From Achatina immaculata (lineage: Eukaryota > Mollusca > Gastropoda > Stylommatophora > Achatinidae), in the NCBI GenBank assembly GCA_009760885.1, contig CM019719.1:24746084-24810083 (forward strand): a DNA stretch of 64,000 nt, given 5' to 3'. Positions 11,455 through 22,429 of the stretch are shown here, in pieces. The translations under genes were made by a program, and so were the position numbers. Under the pieces are notes generated by a model that saw only the letters and a program-made list of their open reading frames with translations, was not told the origin of the DNA and ran no database searches. The first letter of the stretch is position 1; every line of letters starts with the position of its first letter.

Positions 11455-11815
11455 TAAGCATTTCTCCTTGTATAAGTCACATTCCCCCCTCCACCCCCCG
11501 CCATCTAAAAAACCCTCAAAAAGTCTCCCTGTGTCTTATACGCCGATGGTTACGTTTGGATGGGTCTTGTGGGTTGCCAGTACTGGACTTACATCCATGT
11601 TAGGTCCAGGTGGATAACATTCAGCTTGTCCAGTTAAGAAGTTCAGTAGGAGAATAACCAGATGTACAAAGTTTTGTATCAAAATCCTGTTCAGGGAAGA
11701 GCTGTGAAGTTCATGCACAAAATGGGGTTCCTAATTTTGTTTAAAGTATAACTTGTCAAATTATAAGTGCGTATTATATGCAGGTGCGTCTTATACACAG
11801 GTGCGTGTTATATGG
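11455..11815. mobile_element. Possible DNA-transposon remnant with ATAAGNCGC-type ends
   Basis: The segment opens near a tataagtcac word. It contains gtgtcttatacgcc and closes with repeated gtgcgt(a/c)ttata words (11766-11813). Clusters of cttatacgc-like words are common at the ends of some DNA transposons, but I cannot fix exact termini or a target-site duplication. Low confidence. Confidence 0.3.
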
Positions 11816-11972
11816 CAAGACATAATTATTGAAATTAGTTGCAGTTATTGAGTTGTGATTTTTCAGGTATTATCGTGTGGCCTACGGTTGCATTATCAGA
11901 TGTGCATGAAATGCTTTCTATTGTACAAAAACAAGTGTTTATAGCAATGCGATATTACATATAAGGTGGAGG
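11816..11972. other. Spacer
   Basis: Unique AT-rich sequence; nothing recognised. Confidence 0.4.
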
Positions 11973-11973
11973 T

Positions 11974-12036
<63 letters not shown>
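11973..12036. repeat. (TA)n microsatellite
   Basis: About 30 uninterrupted TA units. Confidence 0.97.
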
Positions 12037-12037
<1 letters not shown>

Positions 12038-12780
12038 CTGGGAAAATGGTCCATGAATATAGAAAAGTTGAGAACAACTTTCTTGGTCAATAAGAAAAGA
12101 AAACGCATAAGTCACCAGAGATGTGGCAGAACAAATACAGTTAGTTCTGTTTAAAACAAAACGACAATCAAAACTCCTTAGACTTGTCTTTGAGATGTCA
12201 GAAGTTAGAGAATTTAGTAATCACTGGAAAAAACAAGGAAAAAAAAGAGACGGAAAAAAACAACAACAGAAAAACCTCTCAACAGACTGAGGAAAATGGC
12301 AGGAGACAAGAAAAACGTTTGATTTAATTGGAAACATCAAGGCCCGCACGAAATGAAGATACATGATCCTCAAAAGCTGTTCACCATTGCATGTAATGAT
12401 GAAGATGAATTAATAAAAACATATATAAGGTCTGCTCCTCTACCTATGTAACCAGTCAAATAATCTACTATGAATTTATATGAACTGGAATGTTTATATT
12501 TCATCAATATAGCATTCTTAAAGATGTGAAGTACCAGGTTGTGTGGTAAAATCTCGGTTATCTCCCTTCGAATGCACTGATAGTGTCCACTACACAAAGC
12601 CTGTAATTTCGAACCAAATATTCACTCATAAAGACTTCATAAAGAAAGTCATACAAACATGCAGGAAGGGAGAATTCCGCATGCCTTTGTGCAGTTAATC
12701 GGAATATACAGAAGTAAGTTTTTTTTTTCCTGGGGTTCAGTTTTTGTTTGTAGAAGCCTGCTGGCGATTATCTTGACGAT
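12037..12780. other. No gene seen
   Basis: AT-rich unique sequence with A runs at 12224-12290. A 75-codon minus-strand frame (12370-12597) has no recognisable motif. Confidence 0.5.
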
Positions 12781-12784
12781 TAAA

Positions 12785-13560
12785 ACTGGCGACTAGGCTA
12801 TTGACCAGACTGATGTTTAGGCTAGTGATTATAATGGCAGCTAAAACTGAACTGATGATTAGACTGACCACAAGAGTGGCGACTAGATTGATGACTGAAC
12901 TGACCACTGGACTGATCACTAGAGTGGCGACTAAATTTATGATTAGACTGACAATTAGACGGATGACTAGACTAGCCACTAGACTGACCATTAGGCTGAT
13001 GACTAGACTGATGACTAGGCTGATGACTAGACTGACTATTAGACTGATGACTAGACTGACCACTAGACTGACCATTAGACTGATGACTAGTACACTGACC
13101 ATTAGACTGATGACTAGGCTGACGACTAGGCTGATGACTAGACTAACTACTAGAGTGATGACTAGACTGACGACTAGACTAACCACTGGAATGATGACTA
13201 GATTGACCACTGGAGTGATGACTAGATTAATGACTAGACTGACCATTAGAATGACAACTAGACTTATGACTAGACTGACCACTGGAGTGAAGACTAGCTT
13301 GGCCACTAGACTAACAACTAAAAGTATAAGAAGAATGATGACTGGACTGACTATTAGAGTGACCACTAGACGGACAATTGGTCATGGTGATCGGATTGAG
13401 GAATAGATTGATGACTATACTGACGAGAAAACTGATATGAGTAGTCAGAAAACTAGACTGATGAACAGATTAACGATTAGAATAATGAGTAAGCTGACGA
13501 CAAGACTGAGCATATAAATGACCACTAAACTGACTACTTGACTGGCTACTAGACTGAAGA
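12785..13560. repeat. 12-bp-based minisatellite (GACTGATGACTA type)
   Basis: Variants of a 12-bp unit built from gactga, gactag and gacca run for about 775 bp. Because 12 is a multiple of 3 and the unit lacks stops in one frame per strand, it yields about 200-codon frames in both directions (Thr/Arg/Met-rich on plus, Val/Ser/Leu/Ile-rich on minus). The translations are pure low complexity. Confidence 0.93.
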
Positions 13561-13649
13561 CTAAACTAATTAAAGCCGTAAGGACACTGAAATTATAATT
13601 CCGGTAAAGCGCAATAGAAAGACAGAAGTTACTGGTAGTGGATGGCTGT

Positions 13650-13840
13650 GGCTTACTTAAAGACTCAAAGAGAGTCGAAAACAGAGAGCTTCTTCGCAGG
13701 CTCCGCTTTTGTGGTGACCAAGGCGAACGCTGTCCCCGTTAGCCAGCCGAAATTTCGGCACTGGGAGCGCCAACCTTTCATAAGGGTCTTGGTCAGATAA
13801 GGTTCGCCAACCCTGAGAGCCCTGGGGCTGGTCTGGCACA
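13650..13840 (-). mobile_element. R2 retroposon, degenerate copy
   Basis: Read on the plus strand, it shows antisense landmarks: cttcttcgcaggctccgc, ccccgttagccagc, gggtcttggtcag and ggttcgccaaccctgag. Divergence is high and both ends are unclear. Confidence 0.6.
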
Positions 13841-13970
13841 GTCATCTGTGGTTTCAAAAACTTGTCACTAACATTAGTGCCCACAAGAATCAACCACTTT
13901 ACCAGATCTTGCTCCATCTGTTTCTCAGTCTTAAAATGTGTTTTAAAGGGAGGAAATTTTCACATGATTC

Positions 13971-13986
13971 GGGGGGGGGGGGGGGG
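13971..13986. repeat. G homopolymer run
   Basis: About 16 consecutive G. Such runs recur at 11280, 32334, 38160, 38385 and 42381. Confidence 0.9.
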
Positions 13987-14007
13987 TGATAGCAGCAACA
14001 GAGTTAT

Positions 14008-14080
14008 CAGATATCTCAGTGACCAGATATCTCAGTGACCAGATATCTCAGTGACCAGATATCTCAGTGACCAGATATCA
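14008..14080. repeat. 16-bp tandem repeat, about 4.5 units
   Basis: The unit AGATATCTCAGTGACC is nearly perfect across units, so it is a young short array. Confidence 0.95.
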
Positions 14081-14590
14081 CATTTTTAGGGGAAGGGTTA
14101 AAAGAACTTGAAAAACGATGTGCCAGGTGTGTTGAACTTCCGGGTGAATGTGTGGAATAACAAGCAAGTTTCGTGGCTGTAGGTCATTCCTTTCTTGGTC
14201 GGGCCGATAACTCCTCGGTCCCCCCTCGACCGCACTAAATATTTGATCATTATAAAGAAGTTACAAAGCCATTAGTAGTGGAAGAAATCCTACCAGAAGA
14301 CGTGGGTCATAAACAGAAACTGCGAAAAAAAGGGGAAGTAATTAACCAAACGCTGAGGCTTTCATTTCGTGGGCGGGGCGAAGTTATGTGTGTTAAGTCT
14401 CAGAAACTACTGGTAGTTTTGTTGACTGAAATTTAGTCAAAAGAAGAAAGCCTGGTGCTTTTTTGTTAAATCGTTCTAGTCCAGAGAGTGTGGAAACTAT
14501 AGAATTACAGGCAAAAAAAAAGAAGAAGAAAGGTTAAAATTCCCGTTTCCAACCCATTAAATAAGGCATATTGTGGTATACGGTGTTAGA
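14081..14590. other. No gene seen
   Basis: Unique sequence with an A/GAA stretch at 14513-14531. No frame of note. Confidence 0.5.
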
Positions 14591-14594
14591 CCCG

Positions 14595-14776
14595 TATTTT
14601 CCATGACCTTTGGCACATGAAAGTGTGATGTGGTCAGTATCACGCCTGGCCCCTTTACCTTCCCAGATTTCTCTGGTACCCGTTTTTAGAGGCTGGATGA
14701 ACCATTTGGACTGAACCCGGTACCCACTGGATTAGTAAACCGAGCGCCTAACCACTCAGCTAACCAGTCCGGTTAG
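14595..14776 (-). mobile_element. tRNA-derived SINE, head type B
   Basis: On the minus strand the head reads ggttagctgagtggttaggc (A-box-like GCTGAGTGG), and a B-box-like gggttcagtcc follows. The body contains aacgggtaccagagaaat, ggggccaggcgtgatactg, accacatcacactttcatg and aaaatacgg. The same body occurs behind a different head in the type A SINEs of this window. Confidence 0.85.
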
Positions 14777-15510
14777 AGAAAGACTCAACAAAATCATTAG
14801 TAAAGGGAAGAAAACGGGACAGGTCATAGCTGGAAGGTGGGACAGGTAAAAGAACAAATTAAAAAAAAAAAAAAAGGGAATGTGAGTTTAATTTTTTTTA
14901 AGTCGAAGAAAAAAAGGACGAGGAATGAAAATGGAAAAAAAAAAAACTTTTAAAAACAAAACAAAACAACCTGGATGTCCTGGTATCTGGACCTGACAGA
15001 GAAGAGTTTTCTGGAGGAAAGTAGCGTCGGGGGAGGGGAGGGGGGAAAGGAAATGGAGATAGTGTGGTGAAGGAATATAGGGCACTCTTTGTCTCTCTCT
15101 CTGACGTCTCGCGAGTTGGCCGAGAGCCCTTTGTTCGTGGGCTACGTCATGAGATCATGTTTAGTTTGCTTAGCAAGAGCCGGTTGATGTAAATACCAAG
15201 TTATTTGTTGCTTACCTTGCGGGAGACGAGGGGGGCGCAACTCTGTTACCTTTAACGCTCTCCGCTAACTTTTCAAGAAGTTAACACCCGCTAGGTAAAC
15301 CCCGGTGAAACCAAGTAAAGGAACATCAAGTGATAAATGAAAAGTCTTTTGAAAAAGGATAACACTTCTTACAGCCAAAAGACAACTTCTTAATTTCTTG
15401 AGATGTTAACCCATTAGATTCCTGGTATTTAGGAAAGCTTCACGCCTTTACAAATATTTTGTTCTGTTATAACTTAGTGCTTATGTGTATAACATGTTGG
15501 TATGCACACT
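14777..15510. other. No gene seen
   Basis: A-rich tracts (14855-14875, 14936-14946), a G-rich patch near 15030-15045 and TCTC near 15092-15102. No family recognised. Confidence 0.5.
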
Positions 15511-15514
15511 TCTT

Positions 15515-15735
15515 CTTCTTCTATCTCCCTATAACTGCGAGATGATGTTCTTTGCAGCTGATGCAGTGAAGTTGTCGAGGCACAACATCGTGTTGGCCTG
15601 GATACGGCTTGGCGCCGCTATTTTATCAGCCCTTGAGTGGAACTAACAAAGCAGGGGAGATGTGTAATGATACGTCAGCAGACTTCATCGCCATGGGGTA
15701 CACTGGCGATCCCTGACCAGTTAGCCAGGCTAGTC
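15515..15735 (-). mobile_element. R2 retroposon, divergent copy
   Basis: On the plus strand: tctccctataactgcgag, gttctttgcagctgatgcag, cgaggcacaacatcgt, then agcagacttcatcgccatgg, gcgatccctgacc and gttagccaggcta. The part beyond the ccaggcta word is lost. Confidence 0.75.
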
Positions 15736-15840
15736 TAGAAAGTGGGACAGTCTTGGTTAATCATATGGATATTATAATATGTTTCGTCCTGCAAAATGGT
15801 GTATATTATTTGTGGGGGTTTGCCTTGCAGCATTTTGTTG

Positions 15841-16109
15841 GGTGTCTGAGTGGCGAAGTGGTTAGTGCACTGGTCTCTCATGGCGAAGGTCGGGGGTTCG
15901 AATCCGGCCGGCGGCACCCCAGTCACCCAACTGTAGAAATGGGTACCCGACTTTTTCTGGAGTTGGGGAAGGAAAAGGCAGCCAGGCGTAATACTGACCA
16001 TATCACCCTCTAGTGTGCTGACAGGTCAAGGAAAATATGGGCACTAACACCATATCCCTATGTGCCTCTAAGGCATGACAGGGTTACCTTTACTTTACTT
16101 TACTTTACT
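15841..16109 (+). mobile_element. tRNA-derived SINE, head type A, complete
   Basis: The A box TGGCGAAGTGG lies at 15851-15861 and a perfect B box GGTTCGAATCC at 15895-15905. These internal RNA polymerase III promoter motifs mark a tRNA-derived head. The body runs through aaatgggtacc, aggcgtaatactgacc and ctctagtgtgctgacagg to aggcatgacagggttacc, and the tail is (CTTTA)n. A 9-bp direct repeat ATTTTGTTG flanks it (15832-15840 and 16110-16118). A 30-bp fragment of a tRNA-like head is not a functional tRNA, because the acceptor and anticodon arms do not close properly. Confidence 0.92.
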
Positions 16110-16349
16110 ATTTTGTTGAACAGTTCCTTTCGTGGCTTATTTTGTTTGATTGGCTTGTTAGGTCACAATAAAAGTTAAAACAATGTTCTCAAGACCAGGT
16201 CCCTTCGTGATTTCGTCTTTGTCTTCAAATATGGGCTTCCTTTTTTTTTCATCAGATAATGCTGCATCTTTACGCAGAGTCACTCTATGCGTTAAATAGA
16301 TAATACTTACAAAGATGGTACCAACAATGATGTGGAAAAAAATAATAGG

Positions 16350-16566
16350 AATTTCAGTATAATCAGATTAAATATTTGGTAAATGATATTCAGTATAATC
16401 AGATTAAATATTTAGTAAGCGTTATTCATCATAATCAGATTAAATATTTGGTAGGTGATATTCAGTATAATCAGATTAAATATTTGGTAAGCGATATTCA
16501 GTATAATCAGATTAAATATTTGGTAAGTGATATTCAGTGTAATCAGATTAAATATTTGATAAGTGA
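16350..16566. repeat. 36-bp tandem repeat, 6 units
   Basis: The unit ttcagtataatcagattaaa plus 16 bases recurs at a 36-bp spacing (16353, 16389 and so on). Confidence 0.95.
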
Positions 16567-16599
16567 TGCTATAACAATGTAAAGGTGTGCTTAATATCA

Positions 16600-17725
16600 C
16601 ATTATTGAAGAAGATGAAATCGAAGTTCTTTGTTCTTGTTATATTGATGTTTCACAAATATTACAATCTCGCTAGATCAAATCCGATGAAAAGTTCACTG
16701 CATTCATTTAATTCTGACAAATAAGTTCAAGATGTATGGTTGACAACATCACTTGGATTGAATCACTTAATCATTTCTTCACAATATCAAACTCTATCTT
16801 ATTCTACATGTGGAATTTCGTCAATGCTCTCAATTTCCAGATATTCTACACATGATACTATGACGATTCTAAACTCTGTTTTATATCAGATGTGCAACAC
16901 GTGGTCAATCAGTTACACGACTAAATCACTGTACTCGAAGTTTCAAAAGTATCAATTCTTCGTAATCACTTGAATCACTTGAAACACATCTTCAGTGTGT
17001 GCTAAAACTACTTCTTCACAACTACTTTTCCTGAGTATCTATTGCTCTAATTGTCCATCTGTTCTATCTGTTATTACCTACGACTTCTTTCTCTGGTGTC
17101 TGTTCTTCTTCTGCTGTTCTTCTCTGATTGTCTGTCCTTCTCTTCTTCTCTTATCAGGACCGGTCTCTATTCACTGACCGTCCTTGTTGCACCGTCTTTG
17201 AGCCCCCCACCCCCTCTGTCTCCTTTCTCCTGTACTTCCGTACTTCTTCGTCCTCTCCTGTCTCTCCCCTCGCCTTTTTATCTTCAAGTCCAGCTTGATG
17301 GATTAACCGATAAATATTTTGGCTTCAGCCTTCAGATGTCCACTGGTTCCCATGAGCGTTCTGATTGTCCGTCATTCAAACTGCCCCGTGACTTTATCTC
17401 TCGTAAGTTACTTGTCCAATAGGCCAAACCTCTAAATATTTAATTGGTCAGCTGAGCGAGTTGGTCACTTCTTTATTTAAAAACCGTGTGCGTCCTAACG
17501 CTAATAGGTGTCATGCGTGTCAGTCTGCGTCAATTTCGTCAATACATTTGTCATTTACTTAAGTCATTATTTTACTCTTTCCTGTCGGAGGTTTTATTGT
17601 GCCCTCGCTTTTTTGCTGTGTCTGCCTTTTCTATTCGTCTTTTCTATTTTCTTTACTCGTGTCAGTGTGTCCAGTCATACAGTGTCAAGGAAGGTTATTT
17701 TCTCAAGTACCACAACTGTAAGTGA
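16600..17725. mobile_element. R4 interspersed repeat, copy 1 (unclassified)
   Basis: Colinear with 25440-27000. Shared landmarks in order are tgaagtcgaagttctttgtt-like, tcacaatatcaaactctatc, agatattctacac, tatcaattctt, accggtctctattcactgac, gtacttccgtacttcttcgt, aagtccagcttgatggatta and atgagcgttctgattg. No protein family is recognisable, and short Ser/Leu-rich frames are not conserved in length. It could be the non-coding portion of a larger transposon. Ends are not defined. Confidence 0.7.
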
Positions 17726-17969
17726 TATAATCCACGGCTCTGAAATCCAATAGCTGCTGAGAAGAAACAAAGACTTTTGAAGTAAATCCTGAAAACACAA
17801 GGTATTGTTGAGGCTAATGGAGGTTCTTCTGCTCAGAAGTATTTGGAAATTATTTAATTCGGCTGAGTTTGGCGGTGTTTCGCTAGTTGCCGGAACTGGG
17901 CATATGTTAGAGTAAGCAAACCAGAGTTGTGCAAGACGCTATTCCACTCTCTCATAACATGTCTTGATT

Positions 17970-18625
17970 TGTCTTGTACCAATCTCTCTGTAACTGCGAG
18001 CTGGTGTTCTTTTCAGCCTATGATGTAGAGGTGTTGAGGCACAGCATCGTATCGGCGTGGGAGCGGGTTATGGCAGTTATATTTTTCTTCAGTCCCGGAG
18101 CACGGCTAAAAACCAGGAGGTGTGCAGTGCTTCTTTAGCAGACTCCACCACCAAGGAGAATACGGCGATCCCTGCCCCGTTAGCCAGGCTAAACCTGTTA
18201 CTAGGGGTACCAACGGAGAGGTGGGACATGGCCTTTGTCAGCTATGGTTCGCTAACCCTGACGCTAGCATATCAGCTATGGTTTGCTAACCCTGCTGCTA
18301 GCATATCAGCTATGATTCGCTAACCCTGACGCTAGCATATTAGTTATGGTTCGCCAACCCTGACGCTAGCATATCAGCTATGGTTTGCTAACCCTGCTGC
18401 TAGCATATCAGCTATGATTCGCTAACCCTGACGCTAGCATATTAGTTATGGTTCGCCAACCCTGACGCTAGCATATCAGCTATGGTTTGCTAACCCTGCT
18501 GCTAGCATATCAGCTATGATTCGCTAACCTTGGCGCTACCATATCAGCTATGGTTCGCTAATACTGACGCTAGCTATGGGTCGCTGACTGCCTAATCGGA
18601 CAACGTCTTCGCTCCCACTGTCAAA
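17970..18625 (-). mobile_element. R2 retroposon with internal satellite expansion
   Basis: The plus strand reads ctctgtaactgcgagctgg, gaggcacagcatcgtatcgg, gcttctttagcagactccac, ccccgttagccaggct, ggtgggacatggcc, then a 34-bp tandem array (18241-18560), then gggtcgctgactgcctaatc. The sequence expanded is the ctatggttcgctaaccctga segment, present once in other R2 copies. R2 sense is minus. Confidence 0.9.
18241..18560. repeat. 34-bp array with 102-bp trimer higher-order period, inside R2
   Basis: The 34-bp unit gctatggttcgctaaccctg plus 14 bases occurs about 9 times. The gctatggtttgct variant appears at 18275, 18377 and 18479, exactly 102 bp (three units) apart. Confidence 0.93.
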
Positions 18626-18689
18626 TAACGTCCATCCCATTTCCTACCTTCTCCCTCCCCCCTCCCATATTCTTAATGCCAAAAAAAAA

Positions 18690-18990
18690 AAAACCCATCC
18701 GTCTGTCCTCATCTTGCCTCATTTTTTCCTGTAGCATTTGCTTGTCGTACGGGTGTGGAATATGTCTTCACTTGTCGAGGCCACTGCAAGATTCCATGAA
18801 GGAATGCAAGCACATGTCCTCGTTCCTTTGTTTTCCTGGGAAAACCCCAGCTGCCCAGTTTTTTAATCCTGGGTTGACACCGATGTGGATTGGTCCGGAA
18901 AAAAAAACCCGCCCGAGTGAGAAATTGAACAAGAGACCTTCTGATCGGCAGGAGAGTGCACTAGCTACTACACCAAGGCGGCACCTTGAC
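18690..18990 (-). mobile_element. Candidate tRNA-derived SINE, head type C
   Basis: On the minus strand: A-box-like ttggtgtagtagctagtgca, B-box-like cttgttcaatttc, then a body with caatccacatcggtgtcaac, acatgtgcttgcattccttc and cttgcagtggcctcgac. The head is recognisable but weaker than types A and B. The tail end is not defined. Confidence 0.6.
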
Positions 18991-19044
18991 TACCTACTGA
19001 TGTCAAAATCTTCCTGTCGTATTTTTAACCTTTTCCCGCAAACT

Positions 19045-19910
19045 GCATGGAGAGTACACCAGTCTGTGACACCACATGGAGAGTACACCAGTCTGTGACA
19101 CCACATGGAGAGTACACCAGTCTGTGACACCACATGGAGAGTACACCAGTCTGTGACACCACATGGAGAGTGCATCAGTCTGTGACACCACATGGAGAGT
19201 ACACCAGTCTGTTACACCACATGGAGAGTACACCAGTCTGTGACACCACATGGAGAGTGCACCAGTCTGTTACACCACATGGAGAGTACACTAGTCTGTT
19301 ACACCACATGGAGAGTGCATCAGTCTGTTACACCACATGGAGAGTGCACCAGTCTGTTACACCACATGGAGAGTACACCATTCTGTGACACCACATGGAG
19401 AGTGCACCAGTCTGTTACACTACATGGAGAGTGCACCAGCCTGTTACACCACATGGAGAGTACACTAGTCTGTTACACCACATGGAGAGTGCACCAGTCT
19501 GTGACACCACATGGAGAGTACACCAGTCTGTGACACCACATGGAGAGTACACCAGTCTGTGACACCACATGGAGAGTACACCATTCTGTGACACCACATG
19601 GAGAGTGCACCATTCTGTGACACCACATGGAGAGTACACCAGTCTGTTACACCACATGGAGAGTACACCATTCTGTGACACCACATGGAGAGTGCACCAG
19701 TCTGTGACACCACATGGAGAGTACACCATTCTGTGACACCACATGGAGTGTACACCATTCTGCTACACCACATGGAGAGTGCACCAGTCTGTTACACCAC
19801 ATGGAGAGTGCACCAGTCTGTTACACCACATGGAGAGTGCACCAGTCTGTTACACTACATGGAGAGTGCACCGGTCTGTTACACCACATGGAGAGTGCAC
19901 CATTCTATAA
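19045..19910. repeat. 29-bp minisatellite, about 30 units
   Basis: The unit accacatggagagtacacca plus gtctgtgac recurs with little variation (gtaca/gtgca, gtgac/gttac, cagtct/cattct). Since 29 is not a multiple of 3, frames on both strands are artefacts cycling through the unit. Confidence 0.97.
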
Positions 19911-20214
19911 CAGCAAAAAAAAAAAAGAATCGTTTTCATTATAGCTTAGTTTCCATTCAAGTTAGAAAATCGATGATTCCAGCAAACAGACTTAGTAGCT
20001 GTCATGTCCTTTAAAGTTTTTCTTTTTCCCGATAGATTGCCATATCGGCATATTTGCTTCATCTAATTATTGAAACACAGAATGTAATCTAACAGAGATT
20101 TAGTTACTTGTTCAATGCCAACAAGACAAGCACGTAATTATAGGGAAAAAAAGGACCATGGAATTGATTAGTGAAAGATATGGGAAATAACGTCTGCAGT
20201 ATAGCTTGTACTAG
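19911..20214. other. Spacer
   Basis: Unique AT-rich sequence with an A run at 19916-19926. Confidence 0.4.
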
Positions 20215-20390
20215 TATAATAAAGACAGACGGAAGTGAATGACCCAGTTTTACACACACACATACAAAAAGGCAATTAAAGTGGGCAGAAACAAGAATAG
20301 CAGAAAGTAAGATGAAAACATGTATGTAAAGATGTAATAATGCAAAAGTTGCGCCAAATGCCTTTGTCAAGGGCCATGTACACAAACAGC
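20215..20390 (+). mobile_element. Single arm of the fold-back repeat family (FB)
   Basis: Shares ordered words with the arms at 61425 and 63160: cccagttttaca, agtgggcagaaacaagaat, gcagaaagtaagatgaaaac and gcctttgtcaagggccatgt. Only one arm is present here, so this is a partial or unpaired member of the family. Confidence 0.6.
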
Positions 20391-20474
20391 ATCAGACAAA
20401 AATAAATGAGAAATAAAACTTAGCTCTTTGCTGTCCTCCTAGTAAGAAAGTCGGCCACAACATACTCGAAGGAA

Positions 20475-20735
20475 CCCCAGTAAAGTAACACCAATGAAGA
20501 TACCCCCAGTGAAGGAACCCCAGTGAAGGAACACAACGAAGAGACCCCCCAGTGAAGGAACACCAATGAAGAGACCCCCAGTGAAAGAACCCCCATGAAG
20601 ATTCCCCCAGTGAAGGAACCCCAGTAAAGGAACCCCAGTGAAGAGACCCCCAGTAAAGGAACCCAGCTGAAGGAACCCCAGTAAAGGAACCCCAGTGAAG
20701 GAACCCCAATGAAGAGCCCCCAGTACGTGATCCGA
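20475..20735. repeat. 15-16-bp minisatellite (CCCCAGTGAAGGAA type)
   Basis: About 17 imperfect units of 15-16 bp. The minus-strand frames of 131 and 165 codons through it are Gly/Phe/Leu repeats and are rejected as genes. Confidence 0.93.
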
Positions 20736-21203
20736 AAGGACCCCCAGCAACATCGCTAAGACAGTCATGCGATGGACATCTTGAAGCGTGGAAAAAATGG
20801 AGACAGAACAAACAAAAACAAACAAAAGAAACATAGCGAAACCTAGAACAAGCAGAAATGAGTAACATGCAGCATATCTGGGGCACCATGCATGTTCAAA
20901 CTGTCTGCTGACCGTCAGAAATGGAGGCGATTTGTTGTTGCAAATAATTCTTCAGTTTTATCTTTAATTTGGCTATTACTGTTCTGAGATACCCTTTCCA
21001 CAGACAGCGTAGTTTTATGTAGGATAAAGAATTCGATAATAAAATAAAGAATAAATAAAAGCAACATCTCTAATAGAACAGTCGCTTAAAAACTAAAATG
21101 TATTCGTTGCACTGTCGGCTGTCGAAATTATGCCACATGTTGTTTGTATGATTGGTTACTTACATTATGTTCTTGTTCTTTTTTTTTTGGCTTCTTTTGT
21201 CTC
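20736..21203. other. No gene seen
   Basis: AT-rich unique sequence between the minisatellite and an R1 copy. It includes a T run at 21180-21189. Confidence 0.45.
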
Positions 21204-21217
21204 AGTACCTTATGTCT
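21204..21217. repeat. Left target-site duplication of R1 copy B
   Basis: AGTACCTTATGTCT is repeated exactly at 22339-22352. Confidence 0.9.
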
Positions 21218-22338
21218 TCTTCTTCTTCTTCGTTCGCTTCTACCACCAAGATCGCCCCGTGATCATACTGAATTCACTCCTGTGGTTATTGATTGGTCCT
21301 GTGGTCCTCTTGTGGCCCCAAGAGATCCCCGAGAGGACCACATGAGGTTCAGAGTATCGCGGGGCTAGGGCCTGTATTCTCGGTGGGTCACAGAAGTGGG
21401 ACTGCGTGACACTGTGGTTTTCGTTAAACCAGTTTAATCTAGAGCTGGACTTTCTCACCGGAAAACCTCGACATGTTTTGAATATCTGTATATCCCCGCC
21501 GGGTGAGAAGTGGTTGCCCATTCAGCGTTGAACTTTCTCACCGGAAAACCTCACTGTCATTAGGATATGCATATATCCCTGTCGGGTGAGAGGTGGTTGC
21601 CTATCTGAACTGCACTGGTCCAGTATCTCCGACTTCAGCGTTTTGTGGTCGTGGCCGCTACCTTTCCTAGTTGTGACCAGGACGGAGCTTTTGTCCAGGA
21701 GGACAAGTCCTCGCCTCTAGTAGTTTTCAATTCTGGGTAAGCCGGTTTAGGCGTATGATCCCAGTATGGGCGCGTTTAGGACGTGTTCGACCTCTAGAAC
21801 GAAGGTACCATGACATGAGTAGTCATCAAGTTTCACCCCTGGGTTAAGCCGGTTTAGGCATATTTCACCAGTATGGGTGTATATCGGACGTGGCCGGCCT
21901 CTAGAGCAGAGGTGCCATGGTATGAGTAGCTCTCGTCGCGAGACTACTGGACATACCGATTAATCTTCACTTTATCCTTTCCATCATCTTTTCACAGCGG
22001 CGCCGCTCACCAACCCTAATCACATTTTCTTAATTGGACGGGAGGAGTTTCACCCCACGTGCGGCAGACGAAGAATCTCGCCAGCAGTGTCTTAGTTTAA
22101 CCCCTGAGTTAAGCCAGGTCAGGCAATCCGCCCGGTATGGGTACACAAAGGACGTGGCCGACCTCCTGAGCAGAGGTGCTATGATTTGAACAATCCTGAT
22201 CTCGAGACTACTTCAATTAATCCTTTCTTTCACCTTTTCCACGGTGGCGCTGGGCAGCAACCCCATTCGCACCTTTCTTCACTGGCCAGGAGGAGCCCCA
22301 CTCTACCCACAGCAGCTGAGGAATCTCGCCAGCAGCAG
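21218..22338 (-). mobile_element. R1 retroposon copy B, 5'-truncated
   Basis: On the plus strand it opens with the complement of the GAA tail, (TTC)n, then gttcgcttctaccaccaaga. It ends inside the 5' module near gctgctggcgagattcc (read on minus). A perfect 14-bp duplication flanks it. About 330 bp of the 5' end seen in complete copies is absent, the usual result of incomplete reverse transcription. Confidence 0.9.
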
Positions 22339-22352
22339 AGTACCTTATGTCT
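22339..22352. repeat. Right target-site duplication of R1 copy B
   Basis: Exact repeat of 21204-21217. Confidence 0.9.
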
Positions 22353-22429
22353 CTTATTAGTCCTCCCGCACTGGTTTACTCAGTGCCTGTGGCCTTCTTC
22401 TTCCTCACTTTCTAGAACTCCGGAGACGC

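Noticed and set aside
12737..13406. Overlapping frames of 209 codons (minus) and 201 codons (plus)
   Set aside because: Both are translations of the same 12-bp tandem repeat. Pure low complexity, no domain, no gene context.
15841..15920. tRNA gene (good A and B boxes)
   Set aside because: The acceptor and anticodon arms do not form a proper cloverleaf, and the head continues into a body with flanking duplications and several copies. It is a SINE. The same applies to 58584, 38780, 14776 and 41477.
20392..20889. A 165-codon Gly/Phe/Leu minus-strand frame
   Set aside because: Translation of the 15-16-bp minisatellite.
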